Origin: Bacteroidales bacterium UBA6366
Lineage (GTDB): Bacteria; Bacteroidota; Bacteroidia; Bacteroidales; UBA932
Assembly (NCBI GenBank): GCA_002438845.1
Contig: DJRG01000010.1
Location: 1-8,966 of the forward strand
Direction of reading: 5' to 3'
Length of the DNA: 8,966 nt
The position numbers and the translations under genes were made by a program. Below, piece after piece: positions 1 through 6,895 of the stretch (position 1 is its first letter; each line of letters starts with the position of its first letter). The notes under the pieces are model-generated. The model ran no database searches. It was not told the origin of the DNA and saw only the letters and a list, made by a program, of their open reading frames with translations.

Positions 1-22
1 TACCAAGAGCAATCCGCTCGGC
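1..22. repeat. 22-bp terminal direct repeat, left copy
   Basis: The first 22 bases (TACCAAGAGC...CTCGGC) are identical to the last 22 of the window. They encode TKSNPLG, in the same frame and at the equivalent point of a fimbrillin gene as the right copy. The identity cannot be followed further because both copies lie against the window edges. It is either the overlap of a circular or tandem-repeat assembly, or a conserved segment shared by two paralogs. Confidence 0.9.
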
Positions 23-1588
23 AGTACTATAGAAGAGCAGATGAAATTCAACGAAGGCGACCGCATCTCCGTCACCAACGCCGGCAAGACCGTGGTCTAC
101 AAGCTCAATGGCGGCACTTGGGCTCCTGAGAACTCCGGCGAGTACCTCAAGTGGGACAAGAACGATCTCACGTTTATTGCACAATACCCGGTTGGCTACA
201 CCACGCTCCCTACTGACCAGTCCACTAAAGAAAAGCTGGCTGCTGCGGATCGCATGTATGTAAAAAATACGTGTAATTATATCCCTACAGATCGCATCTT
301 GTCTACTAGCCTGTTTCGCGAAAACGCTCTTGTGAAAATCAAGATCGCCGGCTATTTGGACCAGTACAAAGAAGGGGAAACCTATATCAATTACCTTACC
401 ATTGGCTTTAACCCGCAAGACTATAGTAATATGGTCGACTTTCCTTTGGTCTTGGATAAAGACGATAAACCTCTGGAACAATACTACAACAGAGGCACAG
501 TAGGAAACACGTATACGGCGATAGTCAGTCCTAACAAAAAAGGTGAAAACAGCGACAAATATTTCATCTACATGAATGTCAAGGGCTATGGGACACAGGA
601 TTCTTCTGGTGACGTTCTTTGGGTCAAGGGTGTTCCGGAACTGATTGCTGGCTACGCCTACACCTTCGAGCTCTACGTCGGCAAGGAGACTGTCAAGGTC
701 GGCAGTGTCAGCGTGAACGAATGGACGAAAGGTGTCGACCTGCCTGCCGGTGAGACCGACCCTGTTGACACCTGGGATGGCCAGACAGTCACTGCCTTCG
801 CCACTCAAGATGCGGACGGCAGCGAACTTGGCAAAACTGAAGACAAGCCTATTCTCATCAACAGCTGCGCCCAGCTCGCCTACCTTGCTCAGCAGGTGAA
901 CGATGTGTACACCTACGAAAACACGTACTTCAAACTCACCGATGACCTTAATCTTGCTGACAAAAAATGGACACCAATCGGGGAGATGTCTGGCTGTTTT
1001 TCAGGGCACTTTGACGGAAACAATCACGAAATTTTCGGCTTGAAGGTGGACGGTTCCCCGTATTATGCAGGACTTTTTGGGCGTATCTCGGGTGGAAGTG
1101 TCAAGAACGTGAATATTCGTTCCGGATCGGTGAGGACAGATAATGATGCTCATGATAGTGCAGCAGGAGGAATCGTGGGTCACATTGATAACGGTCAAAT
1201 TGAGAACTGCACTGCGAGCGTCAATGTGAGTGGTAAGTCAAATGTCGGAGGAGTGGTTGGTTTGGTAAAGGGGGATCACGTATTCTCTAATTGTACTATG
1301 AAAGGGACAATTACTGTCACCGGTAGTAATTGCGGAGGTCTTGTAGGCTATTTAGATGAAAATAGCAAAGGATCGTTCAAAAGTTGTCAGTTCGAAGGCT
1401 CGATTAAGAAGGATGGCACCGGCGTTTCCAATACAGGAATTGCCATCGGAGCAGACAATAGCAATGGTAATGTGACTTTCACTGACTGCGTGTGCACGAT
1501 AGACAATAAGACCTACATGGCTTTAAATGGGTGGGAAGCCGGCAATAAAGAAGATTCTGATTACAACGGGATCGAAGTAAATAGTTAA
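2..1588 (+). CDS. Fimbrillin-like surface protein with four C-terminal GLUG repeats (5'-partial)
   Basis: The frame is open from base 2. The ATG at 41 lies inside conserved sequence (TKSNPLGSTIEEQ precedes it), so it is probably not the true start and the N-terminus is missing. The visible part is 528 residues. The first 230 or so resemble the Mfa-like/fimbrillin family: FNEGDRISV near the start, an aromatic-rich core, and a closing strand LYVGKETVKVGSVSVNEW that ends such domains. A short Gly/Pro/Asp linker (GVDLPAGETDPVDTWDG) follows. Next is the lead-in typical of GLUG proteins (ILINSCAQLAYLAQQVN, then WTPIG and GHFDGNNHEI), then four GLUG repeats (about 1064-1420). The fold is inferred as an extracellular beta-sandwich plus beta-helix-like repeats. 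The family suggests a pilus or surface-adhesin subunit; the ligand is unknown. The next gene starts 7 bases after the stop, so they are probably co-transcribed. If the window is circular, this gene is the continuation of the one at 8817. Confidence 0.85.
   Translation, partial: TKSNPLGSTIEEQMKFNEGDRISVTNAGKTVVYKLNGGTWAPENSGEYLKWDKNDLTFIAQYPVGYTTLPTDQSTKEKLAAADRMYVKNTCNYIPTDRILSTSLFRENALVKIKIAGYLDQYKEGETYINYLTIGFNPQDYSNMVDFPLVLDKDDKPLEQYYNRGTVGNTYTAIVSPNKKGENSDKYFIYMNVKGYGTQDSSGDVLWVKGVPELIAGYAYTFELYVGKETVKVGSVSVNEWTKGVDLPAGETDPVDTWDGQTVTAFATQDADGSELGKTEDKPILINSCAQLAYLAQQVNDVYTYENTYFKLTDDLNLADKKWTPIGEMSGCFSGHFDGNNHEIFGLKVDGSPYYAGLFGRISGGSVKNVNIRSGSVRTDNDAHDSAAGGIVGHIDNGQIENCTASVNVSGKSNVGGVVGLVKGDHVFSNCTMKGTITVTGSNCGGLVGYLDENSKGSFKSCQFEGSIKKDGTGVSNTGIAIGADNSNGNVTFTDCVCTIDNKTYMALNGWEAGNKEDSDYNGIEVNS
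1064..1420 (+). repeat. Four GLUG-motif protein repeats
   Basis: Four in-frame units of 27-33 residues begin at about 1064 (YAGLFGRI), 1163 (AGGIVGHI), 1244 (VGGVVGLV) and 1331 (CGGLVGYL). Each has the glycine-hydrophobic-glycine GLUG core, then a variable turn, then an S/N-C or V-N-V strand (for example IENCTASVNVSG, FSNCTMKGTITV). GLUG repeats occur in secreted surface proteins, including Streptococcus IgA peptidases. Parts are nearly identical at DNA level to the repeats of the next gene. Confidence 0.8.
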
Positions 1589-1595
1589 ATAGACG

Positions 1596-3578
1596 ATGAT
1601 GTACAAAACTAACATATTTGCAGCGCCGTTCATCTGTGGCGCAGCCCTTGCACTCGCCGTGGTGGCCGGGTGCGACAAGATGGCGACCACTGAGACGCCG
1701 ACCGGTTTCCCGGAGGACGGGGTGGTGCGTATAGCGGCCAATGCCGGCGACCCGCTGACCCGCGCGGACGAGACGGGGAGCAGTGAATATTCCGGGACGA
1801 CTCTCGGCCTGTTCATAGACTATGGCACAAATGACAAGTATAACGGCTCCAATGTCAAGTGGACCAAGGCTGAAAATGCATGGACTCCGGAGAAGCAGAT
1901 GCTTTGGAAGAGCTCCACGGATGCGGCCAATGTCTATGCCTATGCCCCGTATGCGGAAGGTTCTGCGGCAGATGCGGTGAATTTTGAGATTCCATCAGAC
2001 CAGACTTCCGGCACTTTGGCTGCGGACTTGGTCAGTTGGGCTTATATTGGTTTCGTCCCGAATGACAGCAATAATGACTTCCAAGACGGTAAAATCCTGA
2101 TCTCTTTCGGTCACCGTCTTGTGAAGTTGACCTTCAACTTCGAGAAGGGCAACCAGTTCGCTTCTGACGTGACTGTCAAAGACGCTGTCCTTCTCGGCAC
2201 TTCATCCAAGGTTGTCCTCAACGCCACTAAAGGCACTGTCGCTGCCGCCTCCGATGCGGCTGGCCTGGACATAAAACTTCACAAGGTTGAAGATGCCCAG
2301 AACCCAACCGCCCTCAAGTATGAAGCCGTGTTCTTTCCTGGCGACGGGCAGAAGGCCGGAGCCAAGATGCTGCAAGTCAAGATGTCGGAGGGCACTGTCC
2401 TCAACTACGTCGTACCTTCAGGCGGGCTTGTTGAGGGAGGCCTCAAGGCTGGTTCCGCCTACGAGATGAAGATGCGTCTCGGCAAGGACAAGATCGAACT
2501 CGACACGGACCGCATCACCGTGGGTGGGTGGACTGAAGATCCAACCCATCTACCGGGAGGCGAGACTCAGGTGAACGCCGACGTCTGGGACGGCACTGTC
2601 GCCACAGGCTTTGCAAACGGCTCGGGCTCTGAAACAGATCCGTACCTCATCTCAACCTCAGCCCAGCTCGCCTACCTTGCTCAGCAGGTGAACGGTGGTA
2701 CTTCTTACGAAGGCAAGTATTTCCGTCAGACCGCGAACTTTGATCTCGCTGGCAAAAAATGGACTCCGATCGGGAATTTCCCAAATGAATTTAAAGGACA
2801 TTTTGACGGTGATAATAAAGAGGTCTACGACTTGAATGTGGACATAACAGGCTCCTATGCCGGACTCTTTGGCAATATCAGGAATGGAAGTGTCAAAAAC
2901 GTAAGGATTTGTTCCGGCTCGGTAAAGGCAAGTGTGCATTATGTAGGGGGAATCGTAGGTGGTTTTAATTATTCTACGATGGAGAACTGCACTGCAAGCG
3001 TCAATGTGAGCGGAAATTCAAATGTCGGAGGACTGGCTGGCAGCATTTCGGGCAGCACCGTTTCCAATTGTCATTTCCTTTCGGGCGAAATTGTCGGTAG
3101 CGGGGATGGTAACTGGGATGGTGAGTATGTTGGAGGGATTGTCGGACATGTCCAAAGTAGTAATGTAAGCACTGTCAAAGATTGTTCTGCTAATGCCTCA
3201 GTGAAAGGAAAGATGAATGTAGGAGGCCTTTGCGGTTGGTTTGGTAACGGAGATCACGAATTCTCTAATTGCACCATGAAAGGGAGTGTTACCGTCACAA
3301 AAGAATGGTGCGGAGGTCTTGTAGGCTATTTATCTAGTAGCAATGGAAAGTTCGAAAATTGTCAGTTCGAAGGCTCGATTAAGAAGGATGGTGATGACGT
3401 TTCCGCAACAGGAATTGCCATCGGGGCAGACGCAAGCAATGTGACTTTCAAAAACTGCGTGTGCACGATAGACGAGCAGACCAAAACGGATTTAGGAAAT
3501 AAGAAGGTCGGTGACAGTAGTAAGAGATCAGACGATTATAATTACCCCGACGACGACATCAAAGTAGCAGATAAATAA
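1596..3578 (+). CDS. Fimbrillin-like lipoprotein with six C-terminal GLUG repeats
   Basis: This 660-residue protein begins with a lipoprotein signal peptide. The lipobox VVAGC puts the acylated cysteine at residue 26, so it should be exported and lipid-anchored. Residues about 40-320 form a fimbrillin/Mfa-like region: FPEDGVVRIAANAG, then ENAWTPEKQMLW, then VYAYAPYA, ending LGKDKIELDTDRITVGGW. A linker (HLPGGETQVNADVWDG) leads to the GLUG lead-in and six GLUG repeats (residues about 421-608). The N-terminal domain is closer in pattern to the fimbrillins at 3582 and 7824 than to the head of the preceding gene, although the C-terminal module is shared with that gene. Two adjacent ATG codons sit at the start; the first is used here. 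No Shine-Dalgarno is visible. The same ATGATG start context recurs in the next gene 3 bases after this stop. Likely role is a surface-exposed pilus or adhesin subunit; the ligand is unknown. Confidence 0.88.
   Translation: MMYKTNIFAAPFICGAALALAVVAGCDKMATTETPTGFPEDGVVRIAANAGDPLTRADETGSSEYSGTTLGLFIDYGTNDKYNGSNVKWTKAENAWTPEKQMLWKSSTDAANVYAYAPYAEGSAADAVNFEIPSDQTSGTLAADLVSWAYIGFVPNDSNNDFQDGKILISFGHRLVKLTFNFEKGNQFASDVTVKDAVLLGTSSKVVLNATKGTVAAASDAAGLDIKLHKVEDAQNPTALKYEAVFFPGDGQKAGAKMLQVKMSEGTVLNYVVPSGGLVEGGLKAGSAYEMKMRLGKDKIELDTDRITVGGWTEDPTHLPGGETQVNADVWDGTVATGFANGSGSETDPYLISTSAQLAYLAQQVNGGTSYEGKYFRQTANFDLAGKKWTPIGNFPNEFKGHFDGDNKEVYDLNVDITGSYAGLFGNIRNGSVKNVRICSGSVKASVHYVGGIVGGFNYSTMENCTASVNVSGNSNVGGLAGSISGSTVSNCHFLSGEIVGSGDGNWDGEYVGGIVGHVQSSNVSTVKDCSANASVKGKMNVGGLCGWFGNGDHEFSNCTMKGSVTVTKEWCGGLVGYLSSSNGKFENCQFEGSIKKDGDDVSATGIAIGADASNVTFKNCVCTIDEQTKTDLGNKKVGDSSKRSDDYNYPDDDIKVADK
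2856..3420 (+). repeat. Six GLUG-motif protein repeats
   Basis: Units begin at about 2856 (YAGLFGNI), 2943 (VGGIVGGF), 3024 (VGGLAGSI), 3129 (VGGIVGHV), 3219 (VGGLCGWF) and 3309 (CGGLVGYL), spaced 81-105 bases. Units 1, 2, 5 and 6 match units 1-4 of the upstream gene in order. Units 3 and 4 (SNCHFLSGEIVG..., VKDCSANASVKG) have no counterpart there, so this array looks expanded by two, or the other reduced by two. Confidence 0.8.
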
Positions 3579-3581
3579 ACG

Positions 3582-4588
3582 ATGATGCACAAAGCCAATA
3601 TAATCTGCGGCTCAGGCCTTGCGCTCCTGCTAACCCTCTTGGGGCGGCAGGATGCAGCAAGCAGCAGGCCGAGCAGACCCCTGCGGAGGGCAATTTCCCG
3701 CATGATCACGTCGTCCGCGTGAGCACTGAGGTCGCTCCGGCGACCAAGGGCTCGTACACCACGGACAACATCACTGAGTTCGACCTGATGGTGACTGACA
3801 AGACAAATTCGAAATATTCATTCGCTAACACGAAGTTCTCGAAATCCGCTTCCGGTGAATGGATTCCGGAAAAGACGCAGCTGTGGGGTGGTGCGGATGA
3901 TGAGGTGACCATATATGCCATCGCCCCTTGCTTTAAGGATCGTGACAAATGAAAGACTAATCACTTCTATAGGTCATATCCCGATCTCTTGTGCGAGGTT
4001 GAGGCCGAACAGAGCGAAGAGAACAGAAACTCAGACTACCTTAGCTATATTCTTAAAGATAAGGTGGTGAAAGATTGCCTGACGACTGATGGCAAGCTAA
4101 AGATTCAATTCGGGCACATGCTCAGCCTTGTGCGTGTCACTTTCAAACTTGGTACGGAGTTCAATAATGGGGAAGTTCCGCAGTCGGATATCATAAGCGA
4201 TGTCGTTATTTCAGGGACGCGTCGCTCATTTTATCTTGTCCCTGAGACGAACACGGCTAAATTGACTGTAACGACAAATTCTGCCATTTCCGCCACCTCT
4301 GATGTGAAACCATATTTTAAGAAATGGACTTCCGCTGCGGATAAGACTGGCAACTGCACTTCCGTCTATGAGTGCATCCTCGTGCCTCAGACTATGAATG
4401 AAGATGAATTCAAGATAAGTTTCAAAGCTGCCGGGAAGAACTACGAGTGGGTAGCCCCGTCCTTGAGTTTCTTTCCAAATGCAGCCCATACCCTTACCCT
4501 CAAGGTGGGCAAGGATGTGGTGATTGCCGGGGGCTTCACGGCCACTGCTTGGACAGGAAGTGAGGGTGGCTCGTTGTATACTGAATAA
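3582..4588 (+). pseudogene. Decayed fimbrillin-like lipoprotein (frameshift plus in-frame TGA)
   Basis: The start ATGATGCACAAA mirrors the gene before it and encodes a signal peptide, MMHKANIICGSGLALLLTLLG, that then shifts out of frame. Adding one G to the GGGG run at 3641-3644 restores AAGCSKQQAEQTP, a lipobox with cysteine at residue 25, followed by FPHDHVVRVSTEVAPATKG. That matches the intact paralog at 7824 (FPADRLIRVSAEVTPATKG). The restored frame runs to a single TGA at 3950-3952 and then continues in the same frame to TAA at 4586-4588. It ends LKVGKDVVIAGGFTATAW, the normal closing strand of the family. Restored length is 335 residues with the TGA as one codon, against 329 for the paralog. 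As written, only fragments from about 3719-3952 and 3989-4588 could be translated, without an export signal. It is probably a pseudogene; sequencing errors are a real alternative for the G run. Confidence 0.8.
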
Positions 4589-4594
4589 AGGAGG
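4588..4594 (+). promoter_or_regulatory. Canonical Shine-Dalgarno for the gene at 4602
   Basis: AAGGAGG lies 7 bases before the ATG at 4602 and begins on the last base of the preceding stop codon. The other large genes here show no comparable site, as is common in Bacteroidetes. It decides the start over the upstream in-frame ATG at 4524, which lies inside the preceding gene. Confidence 0.7.
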
Positions 4595-4601
4595 AAAAGA
4601 T

Positions 4602-4967
4602 ATGAAAATCAACATAATATCCATAGTCGCGCCCCTTGCGGCAGCCGCCATTCTCACCGGTTGCGCCAAGACCGCCTCGGAGCGCATCTGGTCCACCGAC
4701 CCGGATGCGGTTCGCATTGAGGCTTCGGTAATGCAGACTAAGGCCAGTCCGGACGGAAAGGATGGTGACCCATCCCAGTTTCTCTCAAATGATGAAATTG
4801 CCGTATATGATGGCAGTAAGACCGTGACTTACTGGTTTGATGGAAATGTCTGGGCTTCTAAGCCTGAAACCGACTATCTCGTCTGGAAAGCCCCTGTCAC
4901 CTACAAGGCCTGGTATCCGGCTTCTTCAAAGGACGGTTTCGATCTTCCGGCGTCTCGTACGTTTTGA
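4602..4967 (+). CDS. Truncated fimbrillin-like lipoprotein (121-residue stump)
   Basis: The product begins with a clear lipoprotein signal: MKINIISIVAPLAAAAILTGC, lipobox LTGC, cysteine 21. The mature start (STDPDAVRIEASVMQTKASP) closely matches the gene starting at 8817 (SDPDAVRIEAAVGALTKSNP). The rest follows the head of the 2-1588 protein: FLSNDEIAVYDGSKTVTYWF, then DYLVWKAPVTYKAWYPASS. Homology stops at about FDLPAS, and TGA follows three residues later. Full relatives are several hundred residues long, so only about the first quarter remains, without the pilin closing strand or any GLUG module. The DNA beyond shows no continuation of the family in any + frame by eye. It sits 13 bases after the decayed fimbrillin, repeating the gene order seen at 7824-8966. 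It is probably a 3'-deleted remnant, although signal and ribosome site are intact and a short lipoprotein could still be made. Confidence 0.72.
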   Translation: MKINIISIVAPLAAAAILTGCAKTASERIWSTDPDAVRIEASVMQTKASPDGKDGDPSQFLSNDEIAVYDGSKTVTYWFDGNVWASKPETDYLVWKAPVTYKAWYPASSKDGFDLPASRTF

Positions 4968-4978
4968 CGTCTCGTACG
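4951..4978 (+). repeat. 11-bp direct repeat at the truncation point
   Basis: CGTCTCGTACG occurs at 4951-4961 and again at 4968-4978, a period of 17 bases separated by TTTTGA. The stop codon of the truncated fimbrillin (4965-4967) lies in the spacer. The T-rich stretch to 5030 shows no gene. The repeat marks the point where family homology ends and may record a deletion or insertion junction. Confidence 0.7.
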
Positions 4979-5030
4979 CTCAATCTTCTGATGTTTCGTC
5001 CTTTTGATTTTTTTCATATAGTTCTTTTTG

Positions 5031-5104
5031 TCACTTCGACAAGCTCAGTGACCAATTTCTCCGGTCACGGAACCAGTATCCGGCCACTGAGCCTGTCGAA
5101 GTGA
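5031..5104. repeat. Imperfect inverted repeat, REP-like hairpin
   Basis: The 23-base arms at 5031-5053 (TCACTTCGACAAGCTCAGTG...) and 5082-5104 (...CACTGAGCCTGTCGAAGTGA) are reverse complements except at two positions, with a 28-base loop. A nested pairing is possible between GTGACC at the inner end of the left arm and GGTCAC in the loop. The mismatches become G-U wobbles in a minus-strand transcript. From memory, the TTCGACAAGCTCAG / CTGAGCCTGTCGAA pair is a widespread intergenic repeat in bacterial genomes; this was not checked. The element could also end transcription of the fimbrillin operon, since T-rich DNA (CTCTTTTGCATATTTT) follows. The rest of the 4968-5193 gap holds only a small hairpin (TGCAAC CTCCA GTTGCA, 5143-5159). 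Confidence 0.8.
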
Positions 5105-5193
5105 CCTCTTTTGCATATTTTCTCAACCATCGGTTACCAGACTGCAACCTCCAGTTGCACCCCATTCTCTGAATTAATTGATATTTTCGCAAC

Positions 5194-6867
5194 ATGAGAA
5201 CATCCCGTATATTCAGTAGAATCATCGCCTTGGCAACCGCCCTCTCGGCGTTCCCCTCTTGTGCCGACGATGTGACCGATCGCGCGATGAATCTCGTGGA
5301 GCGTACCGTTTGGACCAGACCAGACAGCGCCTTGTCAGTTATCGAATCCATTGACACACTGTCACTACGGACAAATGCGCGGAAAGCCAGGTATTCTTTG
5401 CTTCTGACCACCGCGCTGGACAGAAACAGGATCGACACCGCTGACCAGAGCATCCTCCACCCGGCCTTGCGCTACTACCGTCGACATGGCACAGACGATG
5501 ACAGGATGAAGACGTTCTATTACCAGGCTGTCATCCAGATGAACGCAGGTGACTACCAGCAAGCCGTCGGAAGTCTTTTGACGGCTAAGGAATATTCTTC
5601 CGACTCTGAAGACTTCTTGTTCCGTGGCTTGATTTCCTCAGCCCTGTCTGATGTCTATGCGAAGAACTACAACTACAGTGAGAAAATAGCCCATGCTCGG
5701 GAAGCCTGTGGATTTTTCCGCCAGGCGGATGACACTTTGCGCTACTGGAACACGCTTGGTTGGCTTGCCGGCTATTATGCTGACTGTGACGACTGGGCAA
5801 AGTCGGACAGTCTGTATGCTGAGTTCCTGTCGATCCCTTGCCAGGACTCACTCGCTATGGCGCGCCATCTGCTGAACATGGCCAAGGTCTGTATGAGACG
5901 CCCCGAGGTCGATCCCCAAAAAGGGGTGGGAATATTCAGAAAAGCTGTTGAGGACTATAATGGAAGGCCTTCCTTGACGGATTATTGCGTCTATGCCTAC
6001 GCCCTGGAAATGTCTGGTCAAGGCAAGGCCGCCGATGACATATTCTCTAAGGTTGAGGCTTTGGGCCTGGATGCGAAACTGATCAACGTCTGGAGGTATC
6101 GGGTGCTGAAGCACAGAGGGCAGCTAAAGGATGCACTGAATATGCTTGAGCGATTGATCGACTCTCAAGACTCGACGATGATCCTGACTTTGAACCAATC
6201 GGTTGTCCGGGCCCAATCGGATTATTTTCAGGCGAAGTCGGAGCTTGCCGAGAAGAACCGAAGGCTTCAGGTGTTGGCCAAATGGATCTTTGTCCTTCTG
6301 GCGGTGATTGTGTTTCTGGGCTTGTCCGCCGTCTATGTCTTCAGCAAGAGGAAGTGGGCGAGACGTGTGGGGGAAATGTCCGCCATAAATGACATTGTCA
6401 GCCGCAGGCTGGCCGAAGAACAGAATGTCTCATCGGCCAATGAATTGGCATTAGGCAACTTGAGAAGAGAATTCGTACGGGCTTACAAACGCCAGTACAG
6501 CCAGTTGAATGACCTGTGCACCGAGTATTGGGAGACAGTGGGCAGCGGCAAGGAGAAAGACCGGATTTATCTGAAAGTCAAAAGGATTGTCAGTGTGATT
6601 GACGGATGCAACCAACGGAAGTTGGAACGCATGATAAACGAGAACCTCAACGGAATCATGAAGAAACTGCGTTGCGAGCTCCCGGACGCGACGGACAATG
6701 ACTTTCGTTTCATCGCTCTGAACATCCTTGGTTTTGACGCCAAGACAATAGCGAGGGTAATGGGCTACACGGTGCAGAGCGTCTACACAAAACGGGTCAG
6801 GTTAAGGTCTTGGATTTCAAAATTGGATTCAGAGAACAAGGTGTTCTTTCTCGATTTTATAGGTTGA
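5194..6867 (+). CDS. Membrane-anchored TPR regulator with C-terminal helix-turn-helix
   Basis: This 557-residue protein opens with an export signal ending in a lipobox-like FPSC at residue 23. Residues about 25-340 are helical and TPR-like: repeated pairs such as YYQAVIQMNAGDYQQAVGSLLTA and GLISSALSDVYAKNYNYSEKIAHAREA. A transmembrane helix covers residues about 364-386 (WIFVLLAVIVFLGLSAVYVF), followed by positively charged KRKWARR. A likely coiled-coil and helical region then leads to the C-terminus (about 501-557) with a helix-turn-helix pattern, NDFRFIALNILGFDAKTIARVMGYTVQSVYTKRVRLRSWI. This order (export signal, TPR sensor, membrane span, cytoplasmic DNA-binding domain) is a known Bacteroidetes type of one-protein signal transducer. 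By location it is the candidate regulator of the fimbrillin genes; ligand and operator are unknown. The start is the ATG giving the signal peptide; no Shine-Dalgarno or convincing promoter was found in the 226-base gap upstream. Confidence 0.88.
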   Translation: MRTSRIFSRIIALATALSAFPSCADDVTDRAMNLVERTVWTRPDSALSVIESIDTLSLRTNARKARYSLLLTTALDRNRIDTADQSILHPALRYYRRHGTDDDRMKTFYYQAVIQMNAGDYQQAVGSLLTAKEYSSDSEDFLFRGLISSALSDVYAKNYNYSEKIAHAREACGFFRQADDTLRYWNTLGWLAGYYADCDDWAKSDSLYAEFLSIPCQDSLAMARHLLNMAKVCMRRPEVDPQKGVGIFRKAVEDYNGRPSLTDYCVYAYALEMSGQGKAADDIFSKVEALGLDAKLINVWRYRVLKHRGQLKDALNMLERLIDSQDSTMILTLNQSVVRAQSDYFQAKSELAEKNRRLQVLAKWIFVLLAVIVFLGLSAVYVFSKRKWARRVGEMSAINDIVSRRLAEEQNVSSANELALGNLRREFVRAYKRQYSQLNDLCTEYWETVGSGKEKDRIYLKVKRIVSVIDGCNQRKLERMINENLNGIMKKLRCELPDATDNDFRFIALNILGFDAKTIARVMGYTVQSVYTKRVRLRSWISKLDSENKVFFLDFIG

Positions 6868-6895
6868 TTGGAGCAATTACCTGATAAATAATTTG

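Noticed and set aside
2658..2939. Minus-strand frames opposite the GLUG modules (also 1001-1198)
   Set aside because: They appear at equivalent places in both paralogs only because the sense-strand sequences are similar.
3950..3952. TGA as a recoded sense codon (alternative genetic code or selenocysteine)
   Set aside because: The TPR regulator ends with TGA at a natural position, the 4602 gene also stops at TGA with further stops after it, and no selenocysteine-type structure is evident. Simple mutation is the easier explanation.
4226..4717. 163-codon open frame on the minus strand
   Set aside because: It runs antisense across the decayed fimbrillin and the start of the next gene, with no family resemblance. 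It is a shadow of the + strand coding sequence.
5182..5189. TATTTTCG as the -7 promoter box of the regulator
   Set aside because: It has one mismatch, lies only 4 bases before the ATG, and lacks a -33 element at the right spacing.
5031..5453. 140-codon minus-strand frame across the palindrome and the regulator start
   Set aside because: It overlaps the well-supported regulator signal peptide and a palindromic intergenic repeat, and looks like no known protein.
6861..6882. Hairpin terminator after the regulator
   Set aside because: The stem (AGGT/ACCT plus four weak pairs with a bulge) overlaps the stop codon, is AT-rich and lacks a T-tract.
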